32,678 nt of DNA from Planctomycetota bacterium. Its GTDB lineage: Bacteria > Planctomycetota > Planctomycetia > Pirellulales > Pirellulaceae. Shown piece by piece: positions 6,852 through 15,596 of the stretch. Made by a program: the position numbers and the translations under genes. Position 1 is the stretch's first letter, and the number at the start of each line of letters is the position of its first letter. Where the stretch lies: contig JAPLNJ010001171.1 of NCBI GenBank assembly GCA_026692885.1, forward strand, positions 1 through 32,678. Reading direction: 5' to 3'. The notes beneath the pieces are model-generated. The model did not search any database, was not told the origin of the DNA, and saw nothing but the letters and a program-made list of their open reading frames with translations.

Positions 6852-9455
6852 ATGTGCCATACCACGTTCCCTTGGTCGTACGTCTTCGTCCCGCTGGCCC
6901 TGGTGATTTTCAGTCCCCAAGCACGCGCAGCGGAGCTCACCTTGCGACCACCGGCGGTGCCGCTGGTGACGCATGACCCGTACTTCAGCATCTGGTCGCC
7001 TGCCGACCGTCTGACGGACGTCGACACGACGCATTGGACGGGTAAACGACAACCGCTCCGCAGCCTGGTGCGAGTGGACGGCCGAGCCTTTCGCGTCCTG
7101 GGCGCCGAGCCGCAGGCGGTCCCACCGCTGCCACAGACGGACGTGCAGGTGCTCCCGACGCGGACGATTTGCCGCTTCGCCAACACGCAGGTGAAGCTCA
7201 CGCTCACCTGCCTGACGCCGGCGTTGCCCGCCGACCTGGACGTGCTGGCGCGGCCTGTGACCTATCTGACTTGGGAAGTCCAGTCCGCGGATGGTCAGCC
7301 GCACGCGGTCCAACTCTACTTCGAGGCGGGGGCCGAACTGGCGGTCAACGTGCCCAGCCAACAGGTTCTCTGGGAGCGGCCTGCCGTGGCCGGATTGGAG
7401 GTGCTGAAGCTCGGCTCCAGCGACCAGCCGGTCCTGGCCAAGAAGGGTGACGACCTGCGCATCGACTGGGGCTATCTGTACCTCGCCGCGGCGAAAGCCC
7501 AACAGCCTCAGACGCGCATGGTTGACGGTGCCGCCGCGCGCCGGCAGTTCATCCAAGACGGCACGCTCTCCGGTCCGGATGCGGAGACACCGCCTCGGGC
7601 GGTTCAAGACGGCGCGCCGGTGTTGGCGGTCAGCTACGACCTGGGAGCGATCCGCCAGGCCCCCGTCGCGCGCCACGTGATGGTCGCTTACGACGACTTG
7701 TACGCGATCAAGTACTTCCGTCAGCGGTTGCGGCCTTACTGGCGGCGCAACGGGGCGGAGGCCGCCGACGTGTTGACGGCCGCCGCGCGAGACTATGCCG
7801 CGTTGACGGACCGCTGTCGCCAATTCGATACGCAACTGCTGGCGGATCTCACGCAGGTCGGCGGTGAAAAGTACGCGCTGCTGTGCGCGCTGGCGTACCG
7901 GCAGACGATCGCGGGCAACAAGCTCGCCGCCGATGAGTACGGGCTGCCGCTGTTGTTCCCCAAAGAGAACTTCAGCAACGGCTGCATCGCGACCGTCGAC
8001 GTGCTCTTCCCGCAATCGCCGTTTTTCCTAGTGCTCAGCCCGGCGCTGACCAAGGCCATGCTCGTGCCGATCCTGGACTACGCCGCCTCGGCCCGCTGGA
8101 AATTCGCCTACGCGCCGCACGATTTGGGCACCTATCCGCTGGCCACCGGTCAGGTCTACGGCGGTGGTGAGCGGACGGACGAGAATCAGATGCCTGTCGA
8201 GGAGAGCGGCAACATGATGCTCCTGTTGGCTGCGCTGGCCAAAGCCGAAGGGCACGGGGATCTGGCGAAACGCTACTGGCCGCTGGTGACGAAGTGGGCG
8301 GATTACTTGGTCGCCAACGGACTCGACCCGGAAAATCAGCTTTGTTCGGCCGACATGTTCGGGCACCTGCCGCGCAATGCGAACCTGGCGCTCAAGGCCA
8401 TCCTCGGCATCGGCGGTTACGCCCAGTTGTGCGACTTGGTCGGCCAGCCAGAGGCCGCGCAGAAGTATTTGGCCATCGCCCGCGATTACGCCGCCAAGTG
8501 GCAGGTGTTGGCGAAAGACGAGGGCCACACGCGACTGGCCTACCACAAGCCCGGCACGTGGGGCATGAAGCACAATCTGATCTGGGATCGCGTGCTGGGC
8601 TTGAAGCTCTTCCCGGACGCGGTTGGCGACGCCGAGATCGCCTGGTACCTGCAAGTGCAGCAGCCCTACGGTTTGACCTGCGATAATCGCACTGACACCT
8701 GTCTGATCGACTGGGCCCTGTGGAGCATCGCACCGGCCCGCAGTGACCCGGATTTCCGGGCGCTCGTCGATCCGCTGTTCCGCTACGCTCATGAAACGCC
8801 CAGCCGAGTGCCACTGTCCGACTGGTTTGTCGCCACGGACGCCAAACAGAAAGGCTTCCAAGCGCGGCCGGTGGTCGGCGGGCTATTCATCAAACTGTTG
8901 GCGGACGACAGGCTGTGGCAACGCTGGGCGAAGGCGGCCGCGCCGGTCACGGGAGCTTGGGCGCCGGCTCCGATATCCGCGGCGGTGAAGCAGCTTGTGC
9001 CGACCGCGGAGACCGCTCCCGTGCCGTGGCGTTACACCTGCGAAAAGCCGGCGGACGGCTGGTTCCAGCCTGGCTTTGACGACGCTGCGTGGCAGCCTGG
9101 TCCGGCCGGGTTTGGCTCGCATGGCACGCCCGGCGCGGCGGTCCGCACCGAGTGGAAGACCACCGATATCTGGCTGCGGCGCGAGTTCACTTGGCCGGAC
9201 CCGCCGCCGCAGCACCCGTTGCTGCGCATGCACTATGACGAAGACCCGGAGGTGTATCTCAACGGCGTGCTGGCGGCCAAGCTGATCGGCTGGAGCACGA
9301 GCTATGACGAAGTGGACCTGACGCCCGCCGCCCGTGCCGTGCTCCGGCCGGGCAAGAACCTGCTGGCCGTGCATGCCCACCAGACCTATGGCGGCCAGTA
9401 CATCGACGTAGGCCTGGTGGACGACGGAGTCCCCCTGCCGCCGCCGAAGCCTTAA
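6852..9455 (+). CDS. Secreted glutaminase-A-like protein (DUF4965/DUF1793 type) with C-terminal sugar-binding-like domain
   Basis: The 867-residue product begins with a Sec signal peptide (hydrophobic core ~9-22, cleavage near ARAAEL). Its N-terminal part (PAVPLVTHDPYFSIWSPADR near 35-55) and its middle (LAYRQTIAGNKLAADE; KENFSNGCIATVDVLFPQSP; YAPHDLGTYPLATGQVYGGG) match the bacterial and fungal glutaminase A family, in which an N-terminal beta-rich region precedes an (alpha/alpha)6 barrel. From ~715 to the end is a galactose-binding-like beta-sandwich (GWFQPGFDDAAWQPGPAGFG; YLNGVLAA), also found in glycosidases. Despite the family name, activity on glutamine is not certain in planctomycetes; a glycosidase-like role is equally possible. 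The start ATG has only a weak GTGAGG upstream. A hairpin (9474-9501) follows the stop. Confidence 0.85.
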   Translation: MCHTTFPWSYVFVPLALVIFSPQARAAELTLRPPAVPLVTHDPYFSIWSPADRLTDVDTTHWTGKRQPLRSLVRVDGRAFRVLGAEPQAVPPLPQTDVQVLPTRTICRFANTQVKLTLTCLTPALPADLDVLARPVTYLTWEVQSADGQPHAVQLYFEAGAELAVNVPSQQVLWERPAVAGLEVLKLGSSDQPVLAKKGDDLRIDWGYLYLAAAKAQQPQTRMVDGAAARRQFIQDGTLSGPDAETPPRAVQDGAPVLAVSYDLGAIRQAPVARHVMVAYDDLYAIKYFRQRLRPYWRRNGAEAADVLTAAARDYAALTDRCRQFDTQLLADLTQVGGEKYALLCALAYRQTIAGNKLAADEYGLPLLFPKENFSNGCIATVDVLFPQSPFFLVLSPALTKAMLVPILDYAASARWKFAYAPHDLGTYPLATGQVYGGGERTDENQMPVEESGNMMLLLAALAKAEGHGDLAKRYWPLVTKWADYLVANGLDPENQLCSADMFGHLPRNANLALKAILGIGGYAQLCDLVGQPEAAQKYLAIARDYAAKWQVLAKDEGHTRLAYHKPGTWGMKHNLIWDRVLGLKLFPDAVGDAEIAWYLQVQQPYGLTCDNRTDTCLIDWALWSIAPARSDPDFRALVDPLFRYAHETPSRVPLSDWFVATDAKQKGFQARPVVGGLFIKLLADDRLWQRWAKAAAPVTGAWAPAPISAAVKQLVPTAETAPVPWRYTCEKPADGWFQPGFDDAAWQPGPAGFGSHGTPGAAVRTEWKTTDIWLRREFTWPDPPPQHPLLRMHYDEDPEVYLNGVLAAKLIGWSTSYDEVDLTPAARAVLRPGKNLLAVHAHQTYGGQYIDVGLVDDGVPLPPPKP

Positions 9456-9473
9456 GCCCAGGCCCCAAGAATT

Positions 9474-9501
9474 CCCTCGCCCCGGTACTCCGGGCAGAGG
9501 G
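9474..9501. terminator. GC-rich hairpin after the glutaminase-like gene; possible terminator, copy of a repeat family
   Basis: CCCTCGCCCCGGTACTCCGG continues to GCAGAGGG and folds with a CCCGG/CCGGG inner stem and a CCCTC/GAGGG outer stem. It begins 19 bp after the stop codon, between convergent genes. No clean T-run follows. A close relative lies at 13665-13701, so it may be a dispersed repeat that also serves as a terminator. Confidence 0.4.
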
Positions 9502-9687
9502 TTGAGATGTCTTTCTTGTTCAGTCTTCATCCGTGCTCTGGCTCTGCCATCCGTGCGAATCACAAGTCTTGGCAGCCGTCCGGATGCGACGCCGCGGGCC
9601 CTGCGAGTTCGAGCGAACGGTGTGGAATAAACATCTTGGTCCGCGGCAGCATCGACGTCCCGCGGGGCCGGGTCCCAGAACTCTGAG

Positions 9688-12600
9688 TCAGGGGGCTGAC
9701 TCCCCCCGCTCGCCGGCCACCTGGGGAATTGCGCGCTGCTCCGGTTCCCACCGAATCAACTTCAGGTTTTCCACGAAGGTCACATATACCACGGGCACGA
9801 TGCCCAACGTGACCAGCGTGGCCAACAGCAACCCGGCAATCTGGACGTAGCACATCGGTTCCCACAGGGGCCCACCTTCGATGGCCAGCGGAATCAGCCC
9901 GCCGACCGTGGCGAACACCGTCACCAAGACCGGCCGGAGCCGGACCAGCGCCGAGTCGACCACCGCGCGGTGTAGCGACTCGCCCCGCTCGCAGGCTTCT
10001 TCGATGTAGTCGAACAGCACGATCACATGGCTGACGATCACCCCGGCCAACGAGGCGACGCCGAGGAAGGCCATGAATCCGAAGGGCGTCCCGAACGGCA
10101 GCAAACCCATCATCCCGCCGACCATCCCGAACGGCACTCCCGCCAAGACCACCAGAGGCTTGGTGACGCTATTGAACTGAAACACTAGCGTCAGGTAAAT
10201 CAGGGCCAACGAGGCGACCAACGCCAGTCCGACGGATTGAAAGCCCTTCTTCTGCTCTTCGTACTCTCCGCCGAACTCGTAGCGGTAGCCGGGCGGCCAG
10301 TCGGCCAGACGCGGACCAAGACACTGGTTCAGTTCGCGGACGACGTCGCTGGCCAGCACGCCCGGCAACGTGTCGCACTTGACGGTGATGCACCGCTGGT
10401 GGTCGCGACGCCAAACCTTGGGCGACACCAGTTGCGTCGAGAACTCGGCGATCTGGCTGATCGGCACACGCGCATTGGTCAAGGCACTAAACGCGTCGAG
10501 ATTGGTCAAGTCGTCCACCCGGGCACGCTCATCGCTACGCAGACGAAAGGTGATCGGGATCCGGCGATTCTCCTCGCGCAAGTAGGTCGGAGCCGTGCCG
10601 GACAGGCCGGTGTGCAGCAGTACGGCTACATCCTGATTAGTGATACCGGTCAGGCTCGCCTTGTCCGGATTGATCGTCACGGCAATCTGGAGGACCTCGG
10701 AGTCCCAATCGTTGTGAATGTTGTCGGTGCCCGGAATCTCGGCAAGTGCCCGCTTGGTCTCCAGAGCGATGCGCCGCAGCGGTTCGATCTCGTCGCCATA
10801 CAGCCGAATCTGGACCGGCACGCCGATCGGCGGCCCCGTCTCCAGTTGCTCGATTGTGACCCGCGCCGCGGGAATGGCCAGCGGCAACTCACGTTTCAAA
10901 CGCCGCACGACCTCCTGGGTCACGTGTTTGTTGACGGTGTGCACGAGGATCTGGGCATAATTATCCGCGCGCTGTTCGGGCACGATGGACAGCCAGAACC
11001 GCGGCCCACCCTGGCCGACGAACGTGGTGTAGGCGCGGATTTGCTCGCCCGACAGACGCTCGATCTCCTGAATCACCCGCAGGGCCTCTTCGCGCGTCTG
11101 GCGGATCGGCGAACCTTCTGCCAAAGACATGTTCACCGTGAACACGCTATGTAGATCCTTGGGGAAGAAGGCGGTACCGATCAGCGGCAGCACGGCCGCG
11201 CCACCGGTCAGCGCCGTCACGCACACGGTCAGCGTGATCGCCTTGTGACAGAGGCACCACTCCGAGAACCGGCAGTAGGCACGGGCGCAGCGGGCCTTCC
11301 AGCCGCGTTCCGTCAAGGATGATTCGAAGCCCCTTTGCCCGCGGAGCACGTAGTAGCCCAAGAGCGGCATGAACGTCATCGACACGATCCGGCTGCTGAC
11401 CAACGAGGCGGTGACCACGACGGGCAGCGAGTAAATGAAGTCGCCTGTCGCGCCCTTGACCAGCAGCAGTGGCAAGAACGCCACGCAGTTGGTCACCGTC
11501 GCGTACAGGATCGCTCGGGCAAGTTTTTGCGGTCCGAGCCAAGCGGCCACGTCGCGCGGCTGTCCGTGCGCCAGTTCGCGATTGATCGCATCCCCGGCCA
11601 CCACCGGGTCATCCACCAGCAATCCCAAAGCGATGATCATCGCCGCGATCGAGACCTGTTGGAGATCGATACCCAGCAACTGACAGAAGGCGAGCGTCAT
11701 GGCCACGGTAAGCGGGATCGAGATGGCCACCAGCAGCGCGCTGCGCCACTCCATGAACAAGAGAGCCACCAGCACCACGATGATCACCGCCTCGAACAGG
11801 TTCTGCCCGAATTGTTGGACCTTCTCCCGCACTTCACGCGGCTCGTTGTGCGTCCACTCGATCTGCAGGTCGTCGGGCAGCAGGCCTTGGACCGAACTCA
11901 GGGCCGCGTCCACGTCGCGGGCGAAGACGTCGATCTGCGAGCCTTTGATCTGGCGCACCGCAAGTGTGATCGCCCGCGACGTCTGCAATTTCGAGTTCTG
12001 AGGCAGCGGTGCGTGCTCGTCACCCTGGCCCCGCAGGCCGAGCCGCGACTCGCCCGGCAACCGGGCCTCGGGCGGATCGTCGGCAGCGACTTTGACCGTG
12101 CGGAGGTTCAGCACCCCCGGCGGATCCTCGTAGCCGCGTACAATGTCCACTAGGTCGCGCAGGTACGAAGGATAGCCACGGTTCACGTCCATGACCACCT
12201 CGCCCACTTCCTGCTCGCTGCGGAACTCGCCGCTGGGATGGACGACGACGTTCTGTTCGGGCGTCTCCACGCGGCCACCCGGAAGATTGATGTTTCGCTG
12301 TTCGAGACGCGCGGCGACCGCCTGGGGCGCCAGATCGAGGGCACTGAACCGGCGGCCGCTATAGTACAGGTAGATGGCTTCCTGCTGGCCGCCGACGTCA
12401 TCGATCTTGCCGACCGTGGGCGATTGCTTCAGCCGGTCGCGCAGCAGATCGGCAAAACGCCGCATGTCGCGGTAACTGTACCGGTCCGGACCGCCCAGAG
12501 AATCCAGTGGCGGATTACGCAGTTTCGACTCCAGCGTGTCCAAGTTGCGGACCAGCGTGCCGATCCACATATCCGGATGTGACAAGCCGGTACCTACCGT

Positions 12601-13353
12601 ATCGCGTTCCCACCGCACAGTCTCCCGGATCAGCATTTCGTCGGTGCTGCCAGCGACAACTTGGAAATCCAGGCAGCCGGTGCTGGGCGCCTCGACGATG
12701 TGGCCGTCCTCGATCAAACCTTTCTCAGTCAACCGCTGCAACAAACTTTCCCCCAGCCACAGCACGTACGAGCGTGCCACGGTATTCGGGTACACCAGGA
12801 CGGCCGCTACGCGATCGCGGCGATAGGCTGCGGGACAGCTGCGGCGAAACTCGGCCAAACTGGCACGGATGCTCTTGGCCCGTTGCTGGATTTCGAAGTC
12901 CGAGACCTTCGGACTGGAGAGGGTCAGCATCACCGCGACGGTCTCGCCGAAGTCCTTGTTGATCTCCGGACGGACCGGCCGGTCGCCGACGGCAGGCAGG
13001 TCCTGTATCTGCTCCAGTCGGCCCTGCAGATCTTGCCAGACTTGCTCCGTGTCCTTCACTGTTTGAAACAGATCCACAAAGACGACCGACAAGCTCTGCC
13101 GGCTGAGCGAGCGGACGCGTTCGACCTGGCCGCACTGCGTGATCTGTTGTTCAATCTTACGCGTGACTTCCTGCTCGACCTTCTCGGCGTCTGCACCCGG
13201 ATAGGTCGTCACGATTGCCGCCACGCGGATGGGAATGATCGGATCGTGTCGTTGGGGCATCGCCCGGTAGGCAAAACAGCCCCAGACGAGCGTCGCGACC
13301 AGCGCGGTCCAAGCGACCGGCCGTTTGTAGACGAAGAATTGTGAGGTGGTCAT
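9688..13353 (-). CDS. RND-family efflux transporter permease
   Basis: The product has 1221 residues and is an inner-membrane proton-driven pump of the AcrB/MdtB/CusA superfamily. Residues 12-31 form TM1, then comes the large periplasmic loop with the PGADAEKVEQEV motif. The TM4 proton-relay pair is visible near residue 580 (LGLLVDDPVVAGDAINRE), with a second helix bundle at the C-terminus (FGFMAFLGVASLAGVIVSHV). I take the start at 13353, MTTSQFFVYKRP. The frame continues 64 codons upstream, but that part is encoded by an inverted-repeat element. No clear ribosome binding site precedes 13353; a weak TTGACT (13398-13403) / TAACTT promoter may lie upstream. The protein is longer than the usual ~1050 residues, partly because of a ~33-residue low-complexity stretch in the first periplasmic domain (around 11980-12080). 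It is third in the tetR-adaptor-pump set; the substrate is unknown. Confidence 0.93.
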   Translation of the reverse strand: MTTSQFFVYKRPVAWTALVATLVWGCFAYRAMPQRHDPIIPIRVAAIVTTYPGADAEKVEQEVTRKIEQQITQCGQVERVRSLSRQSLSVVFVDLFQTVKDTEQVWQDLQGRLEQIQDLPAVGDRPVRPEINKDFGETVAVMLTLSSPKVSDFEIQQRAKSIRASLAEFRRSCPAAYRRDRVAAVLVYPNTVARSYVLWLGESLLQRLTEKGLIEDGHIVEAPSTGCLDFQVVAGSTDEMLIRETVRWERDTVGTGLSHPDMWIGTLVRNLDTLESKLRNPPLDSLGGPDRYSYRDMRRFADLLRDRLKQSPTVGKIDDVGGQQEAIYLYYSGRRFSALDLAPQAVAARLEQRNINLPGGRVETPEQNVVVHPSGEFRSEQEVGEVVMDVNRGYPSYLRDLVDIVRGYEDPPGVLNLRTVKVAADDPPEARLPGESRLGLRGQGDEHAPLPQNSKLQTSRAITLAVRQIKGSQIDVFARDVDAALSSVQGLLPDDLQIEWTHNEPREVREKVQQFGQNLFEAVIIVVLVALLFMEWRSALLVAISIPLTVAMTLAFCQLLGIDLQQVSIAAMIIALGLLVDDPVVAGDAINRELAHGQPRDVAAWLGPQKLARAILYATVTNCVAFLPLLLVKGATGDFIYSLPVVVTASLVSSRIVSMTFMPLLGYYVLRGQRGFESSLTERGWKARCARAYCRFSEWCLCHKAITLTVCVTALTGGAAVLPLIGTAFFPKDLHSVFTVNMSLAEGSPIRQTREEALRVIQEIERLSGEQIRAYTTFVGQGGPRFWLSIVPEQRADNYAQILVHTVNKHVTQEVVRRLKRELPLAIPAARVTIEQLETGPPIGVPVQIRLYGDEIEPLRRIALETKRALAEIPGTDNIHNDWDSEVLQIAVTINPDKASLTGITNQDVAVLLHTGLSGTAPTYLREENRRIPITFRLRSDERARVDDLTNLDAFSALTNARVPISQIAEFSTQLVSPKVWRRDHQRCITVKCDTLPGVLASDVVRELNQCLGPRLADWPPGYRYEFGGEYEEQKKGFQSVGLALVASLALIYLTLVFQFNSVTKPLVVLAGVPFGMVGGMMGLLPFGTPFGFMAFLGVASLAGVIVSHVIVLFDYIEEACERGESLHRAVVDSALVRLRPVLVTVFATVGGLIPLAIEGGPLWEPMCYVQIAGLLLATLVTLGIVPVVYVTFVENLKLIRWEPEQRAIPQVAGERGESAP

Positions 13354-13483
13354 GGCAATGTTGGAGTGCGATGAAGTTACTACGCAAGTTTTCGTACAGT
13401 CAAGTGTCCAGTACCAAACGGTTTTCGGGGTTGTCGGTGTCAAGCATGGGGTTTTACGGTTTCGCAGAGACGGACCGCCAGCT

Positions 13484-13579
13484 GGGGTCAGACGTACAGA
13501 TTTCAGTTTTTGCCGGCAAGAGGCTTTGTATATGCTTGGGCACACGACCGCGAAAACTGAAATCTGTACGTCTGACCCC
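13484..13579. repeat. 96-bp MITE-like element with 27-bp perfect terminal inverted repeats
   Basis: The left arm (13484-13510) begins GGGGTCAGACGTACAGATTT and is matched without mismatch by the right arm (13553-13579), which ends ATCTGTACGTCTGACCCC. The 42-bp centre is not palindromic. No target-site duplication is evident. GGGGTCAG-type ends are known from REP-like elements mobilised by IS200-like (RAYT) transposases; the link here is inference. In the adaptor-to-pump transcript it would form a very stable hairpin. Confidence 0.9.
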
Positions 13580-13664
13580 TTGTCTCACACCCTGTCCCTG
13601 CTGAACCGTTAAGTCTCATTCTTGACGCGTAAGGGCCAGAATACCGTTTGCTGCTAGTCCCCGT

Positions 13665-13701
13665 CCCCTCGCCCTGGTACGCCGGGGAGATGGGTGAGGG
13701 G
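13665..13701. repeat. Hairpin repeat CCCCTCGCCC...GGGTGAGGGG
   Basis: The sequence runs CCCCTCGCCCTGGTACGCCG, then GGGAGATGGGTGAGGGG. Outer arms CCCCTC/GAGGGG and CCC/GGG can pair. The core GCCCTGGTACGCCGGG matches the hairpin at 9474-9501 closely, which defines a second dispersed repeat family. It lies directly downstream of the adaptor gene stop and could attenuate read-through into the pump gene. Confidence 0.6.
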
Positions 13702-13737
13702 CGCGGTGAGCGTTACGTCGACCAATTCCGCCTCTCG

Positions 13738-14940
13738 CTAAATACCATTCCTCAAAATGGTTTCTGGGATATCCAACACCCGCACGGCCTGACCATCCGT
13801 CAGGCGAAAGGCCCCCGTGACGACGATCGCCGCGCCCACACCGACCTCGCTGCTGCTCCCGGCGATCAGCCGGATGCGGTTATCGTAGACCCCGTCGAGT
13901 TCCACGCGACGTCGGCGGGCCACCTGCTGACCGTTCTCGTCGATGACCGTGTAGACGGCAAATTCATTCGCGGTGCGTCCACGCTGGACCGCGGTCATCG
14001 GCAGCAAGACCATGCTCTCCGCTTGGCCGACGATGGCCGTGACGATCATCCCGGGCCTGAGGTGTTTGGGTTCGTCGATGGTCACTTCGACTTCGAACGT
14101 CCGCGTTTTCAAGTCGGCGGCCGGTCCGATTTTCGTGACCCGCCCCCGGAAGTGTTCTCCGCGAAACGAGTCGGCCATTACCCGAATGGTTTGGCCGAGT
14201 TCGAATTGGCTGATTTTGGCATCCGAAACTCCAAACGCCAGACGGACCGTGGAAAGGTCCATGAGCTGAAATACGAGTTGGTTGGGCAAGACCCGCTCGT
14301 TGCCCTCAATGTATTTGCGTGAGACGATGGCGTTGGGAATCGGCACCAACAGCGCGCAATGCTGCAGATCGTCATCCGCCTGTTGCAGGGCAACCTTGGC
14401 CCCACTGACCTCGCGCTGCGCCGCGTCCAGTTCCGCCTCGGCCGTGTCCTTCTTGGCCAAGGCTTCCTCGTAAGCCTGCTGCGAAACGGACTCCCGTTCG
14501 CGGAGTACCTTGACCCGTTCGAAGTTTGCCAAGACCCCGGTGACGGTCGCCTGCGCGGCCCGCTCCTTGGCCTGCGATTGGGCCAGTCGTTCGCGGGCCA
14601 TCTCGGCCCGCCGCTGCCCGTCGGAGTCGTCCAATCGGGCCAGCGGGCATTGTGGATCCGCCGCCACCGCGTCTCCCTCCTGGACATCGCGCAACTTGCC
14701 GTCCAGACCGGGCACCTGCAACAAGGTTGCCACCGTCCCCGGCACTTTGAACGACAACTCGACACGATGCCGCTCGCGGACCGTGGCCGCGAAACGCGTT
14801 TCCGAGGTGATCGCCTCGGGGCTGAGGGTCGTCACCCGCACCGCCACCGGCAGACGTTCCGGGACGTCGCCGCGGTGGCAGCCGAGGATCGCTCCCAGGA
14901 ATACCAAGCCGAGACCGTCTAATCGCGTGTTGCCAACCAT
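13738..14940 (-). CDS. RND efflux periplasmic adaptor (membrane-fusion) lipoprotein
   Basis: The 400-residue HlyD/AcrA-type adaptor links the inner-membrane pump to an outer-membrane channel. The N-terminus has a short hydrophobic stretch ending in a lipobox-like ILGC (Cys21), so it is probably lipid-anchored. A barrel-sandwich half follows (RVELSFKVPGTVATLLQVPG), then a helical hairpin around 105-185 (Ala/Glu/Gln-rich, EMARERLAQSQAKERAAQAT), then the second lipoyl half and beta-barrel (RGRVTKIGPAADLKTRTFEV; LRPGMIVTAIV). GGAGG stands about 10 nt before the ATG. It starts 18 bp after the tetR stop, so the two are co-transcribed. No outer-membrane channel gene is present in the window. Confidence 0.92.
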   Translation of the reverse strand: MVGNTRLDGLGLVFLGAILGCHRGDVPERLPVAVRVTTLSPEAITSETRFAATVRERHRVELSFKVPGTVATLLQVPGLDGKLRDVQEGDAVAADPQCPLARLDDSDGQRRAEMARERLAQSQAKERAAQATVTGVLANFERVKVLRERESVSQQAYEEALAKKDTAEAELDAAQREVSGAKVALQQADDDLQHCALLVPIPNAIVSRKYIEGNERVLPNQLVFQLMDLSTVRLAFGVSDAKISQFELGQTIRVMADSFRGEHFRGRVTKIGPAADLKTRTFEVEVTIDEPKHLRPGMIVTAIVGQAESMVLLPMTAVQRGRTANEFAVYTVIDENGQQVARRRRVELDGVYDNRIRLIAGSSSEVGVGAAIVVTGAFRLTDGQAVRVLDIPETILRNGI

Positions 14941-14958
14941 CCGTTTCGTCCTCCAACG

Positions 14959-15561
14959 TTAACTACGTTTCTTGCCCTGCAGGGGATGGCTCAGAATGCC
15001 GTACCGAAACAGGTCCGTAACGGTGGCGAAGATCTCCTTCAGCGGCACGTTCGAGGAGATCAACGCCGGATTCTCGCACAGGCCCACGACAGCCGCCCAG
15101 AAGATCGCCTTGAGCACCTCCCGATTCAACCCTTCGCGTAGCGTGCCTTCCCGCGCGGCGGCCGCCAGTGCCTGCCGAAAGATCTTGTCCACGGCCGCCT
15201 GACGAACCGCGTGAAACTCCTGGTACACGTCCGGATACAGTCGGCGAATCTCTTCCAGCATGGCCAGGAGATTACCCTGCGGCAGACCGCTCAACGCGTC
15301 TCCCAGTTGCTCCAGCCGCGCATCGATGTCGTGCATCGTCTGATCCCGCCCGTCGTCCGCCGCCACTTGGTAAATCCTCGCGATCCGCAGACAAACCGCG
15401 TGCACCAAGCCGTGCCGGTTCCCGTAGTGGCGATACACCGTAATCCGGGTCACGCCCGCCTGGAACCCGACTTCCGCCAAGTCCGTTTTCTTTACCCCTT
15501 GGCTGAGAAACAGCCGCAAGGCCGCCAGTTCGATACGTTCCGCAGTGCTGTCAATTGACAT
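14959..15561 (-). CDS. TetR/AcrR-family transcriptional regulator
   Basis: The 200-residue protein has an N-terminal TetR helix-turn-helix (about 24-50; GVKKTDLAEVGFQAGVTRIT then VYRHYGNRHGL) and an all-helical ligand-binding C-terminal domain. As first gene of the efflux operon it most likely represses tetR-adaptor-pump transcription and is relieved by a pump substrate. There is no Shine-Dalgarno sequence before the ATG at 15561. Instead a promoter-like TTGTCT-17 bp-TACATT places the expected start of transcription at or next to the ATG, so translation may be leaderless. Candidate operators overlap this promoter. Confidence 0.92.
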   Translation of the reverse strand: MSIDSTAERIELAALRLFLSQGVKKTDLAEVGFQAGVTRITVYRHYGNRHGLVHAVCLRIARIYQVAADDGRDQTMHDIDARLEQLGDALSGLPQGNLLAMLEEIRRLYPDVYQEFHAVRQAAVDKIFRQALAAAAREGTLREGLNREVLKAIFWAAVVGLCENPALISSNVPLKEIFATVTDLFRYGILSHPLQGKKRS

Positions 15562-15596
15562 GTTACAAATGTATCGGTATCTGTATCATTAGACAA
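15549..15596 (-). promoter_or_regulatory. tetR promoter with overlapping operator-like repeats
   Basis: Read on the minus strand, TTGTCT (15596-15591), a 17-bp spacer and TACATT (15573-15568) form a good sigma70-like promoter 6 bp before the tetR ATG. The spacer carries three tandem 6-bp units sharing GATAC (15570-15587; plus strand TGTATC GGTATC TGTATC). A perfect 12-bp palindrome TGTCAATTGACA (15549-15560) covers codons 1-5. Either could be the autoregulatory TetR operator. Confidence 0.5.

Larger units (their letters stand above)
13354..13737. other. Spacer between adaptor and pump genes occupied by repeat elements
   Basis: Adaptor and pump genes of RND operons are normally a few bases apart; here they are 384 bp apart. 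The spacer holds the 96-bp inverted-repeat element (13484-13579) and a CCCCTCGCCC hairpin repeat (13665-13701). The remaining sequence shows no coding signal. Confidence 0.7.

Noticed and set aside
9684..9701. GAGTCAGGGGGCTGACTC hairpin at the end of the pump gene as a terminator
   Set aside because: The arms are only 6 bp, it overlaps the stop codon and last codons, and no T-run follows on either strand.
10237..11154. 305-codon plus-strand frame inside the pump gene
   Set aside because: Antisense to conserved RND transporter sequence; no family resemblance.
13354..13545. 64-codon N-terminal extension of the RND pump
   Set aside because: Most of it is encoded by the 96-bp inverted-repeat element and its flank. 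Pump homology and TM1 begin just after MTTSQFF.
15570..15587. Three tandem GATAC units considered as a CRISPR or iteron array
   Set aside because: The units are only 6 bp and number three; they lie inside a promoter, so an operator is the simpler reading.
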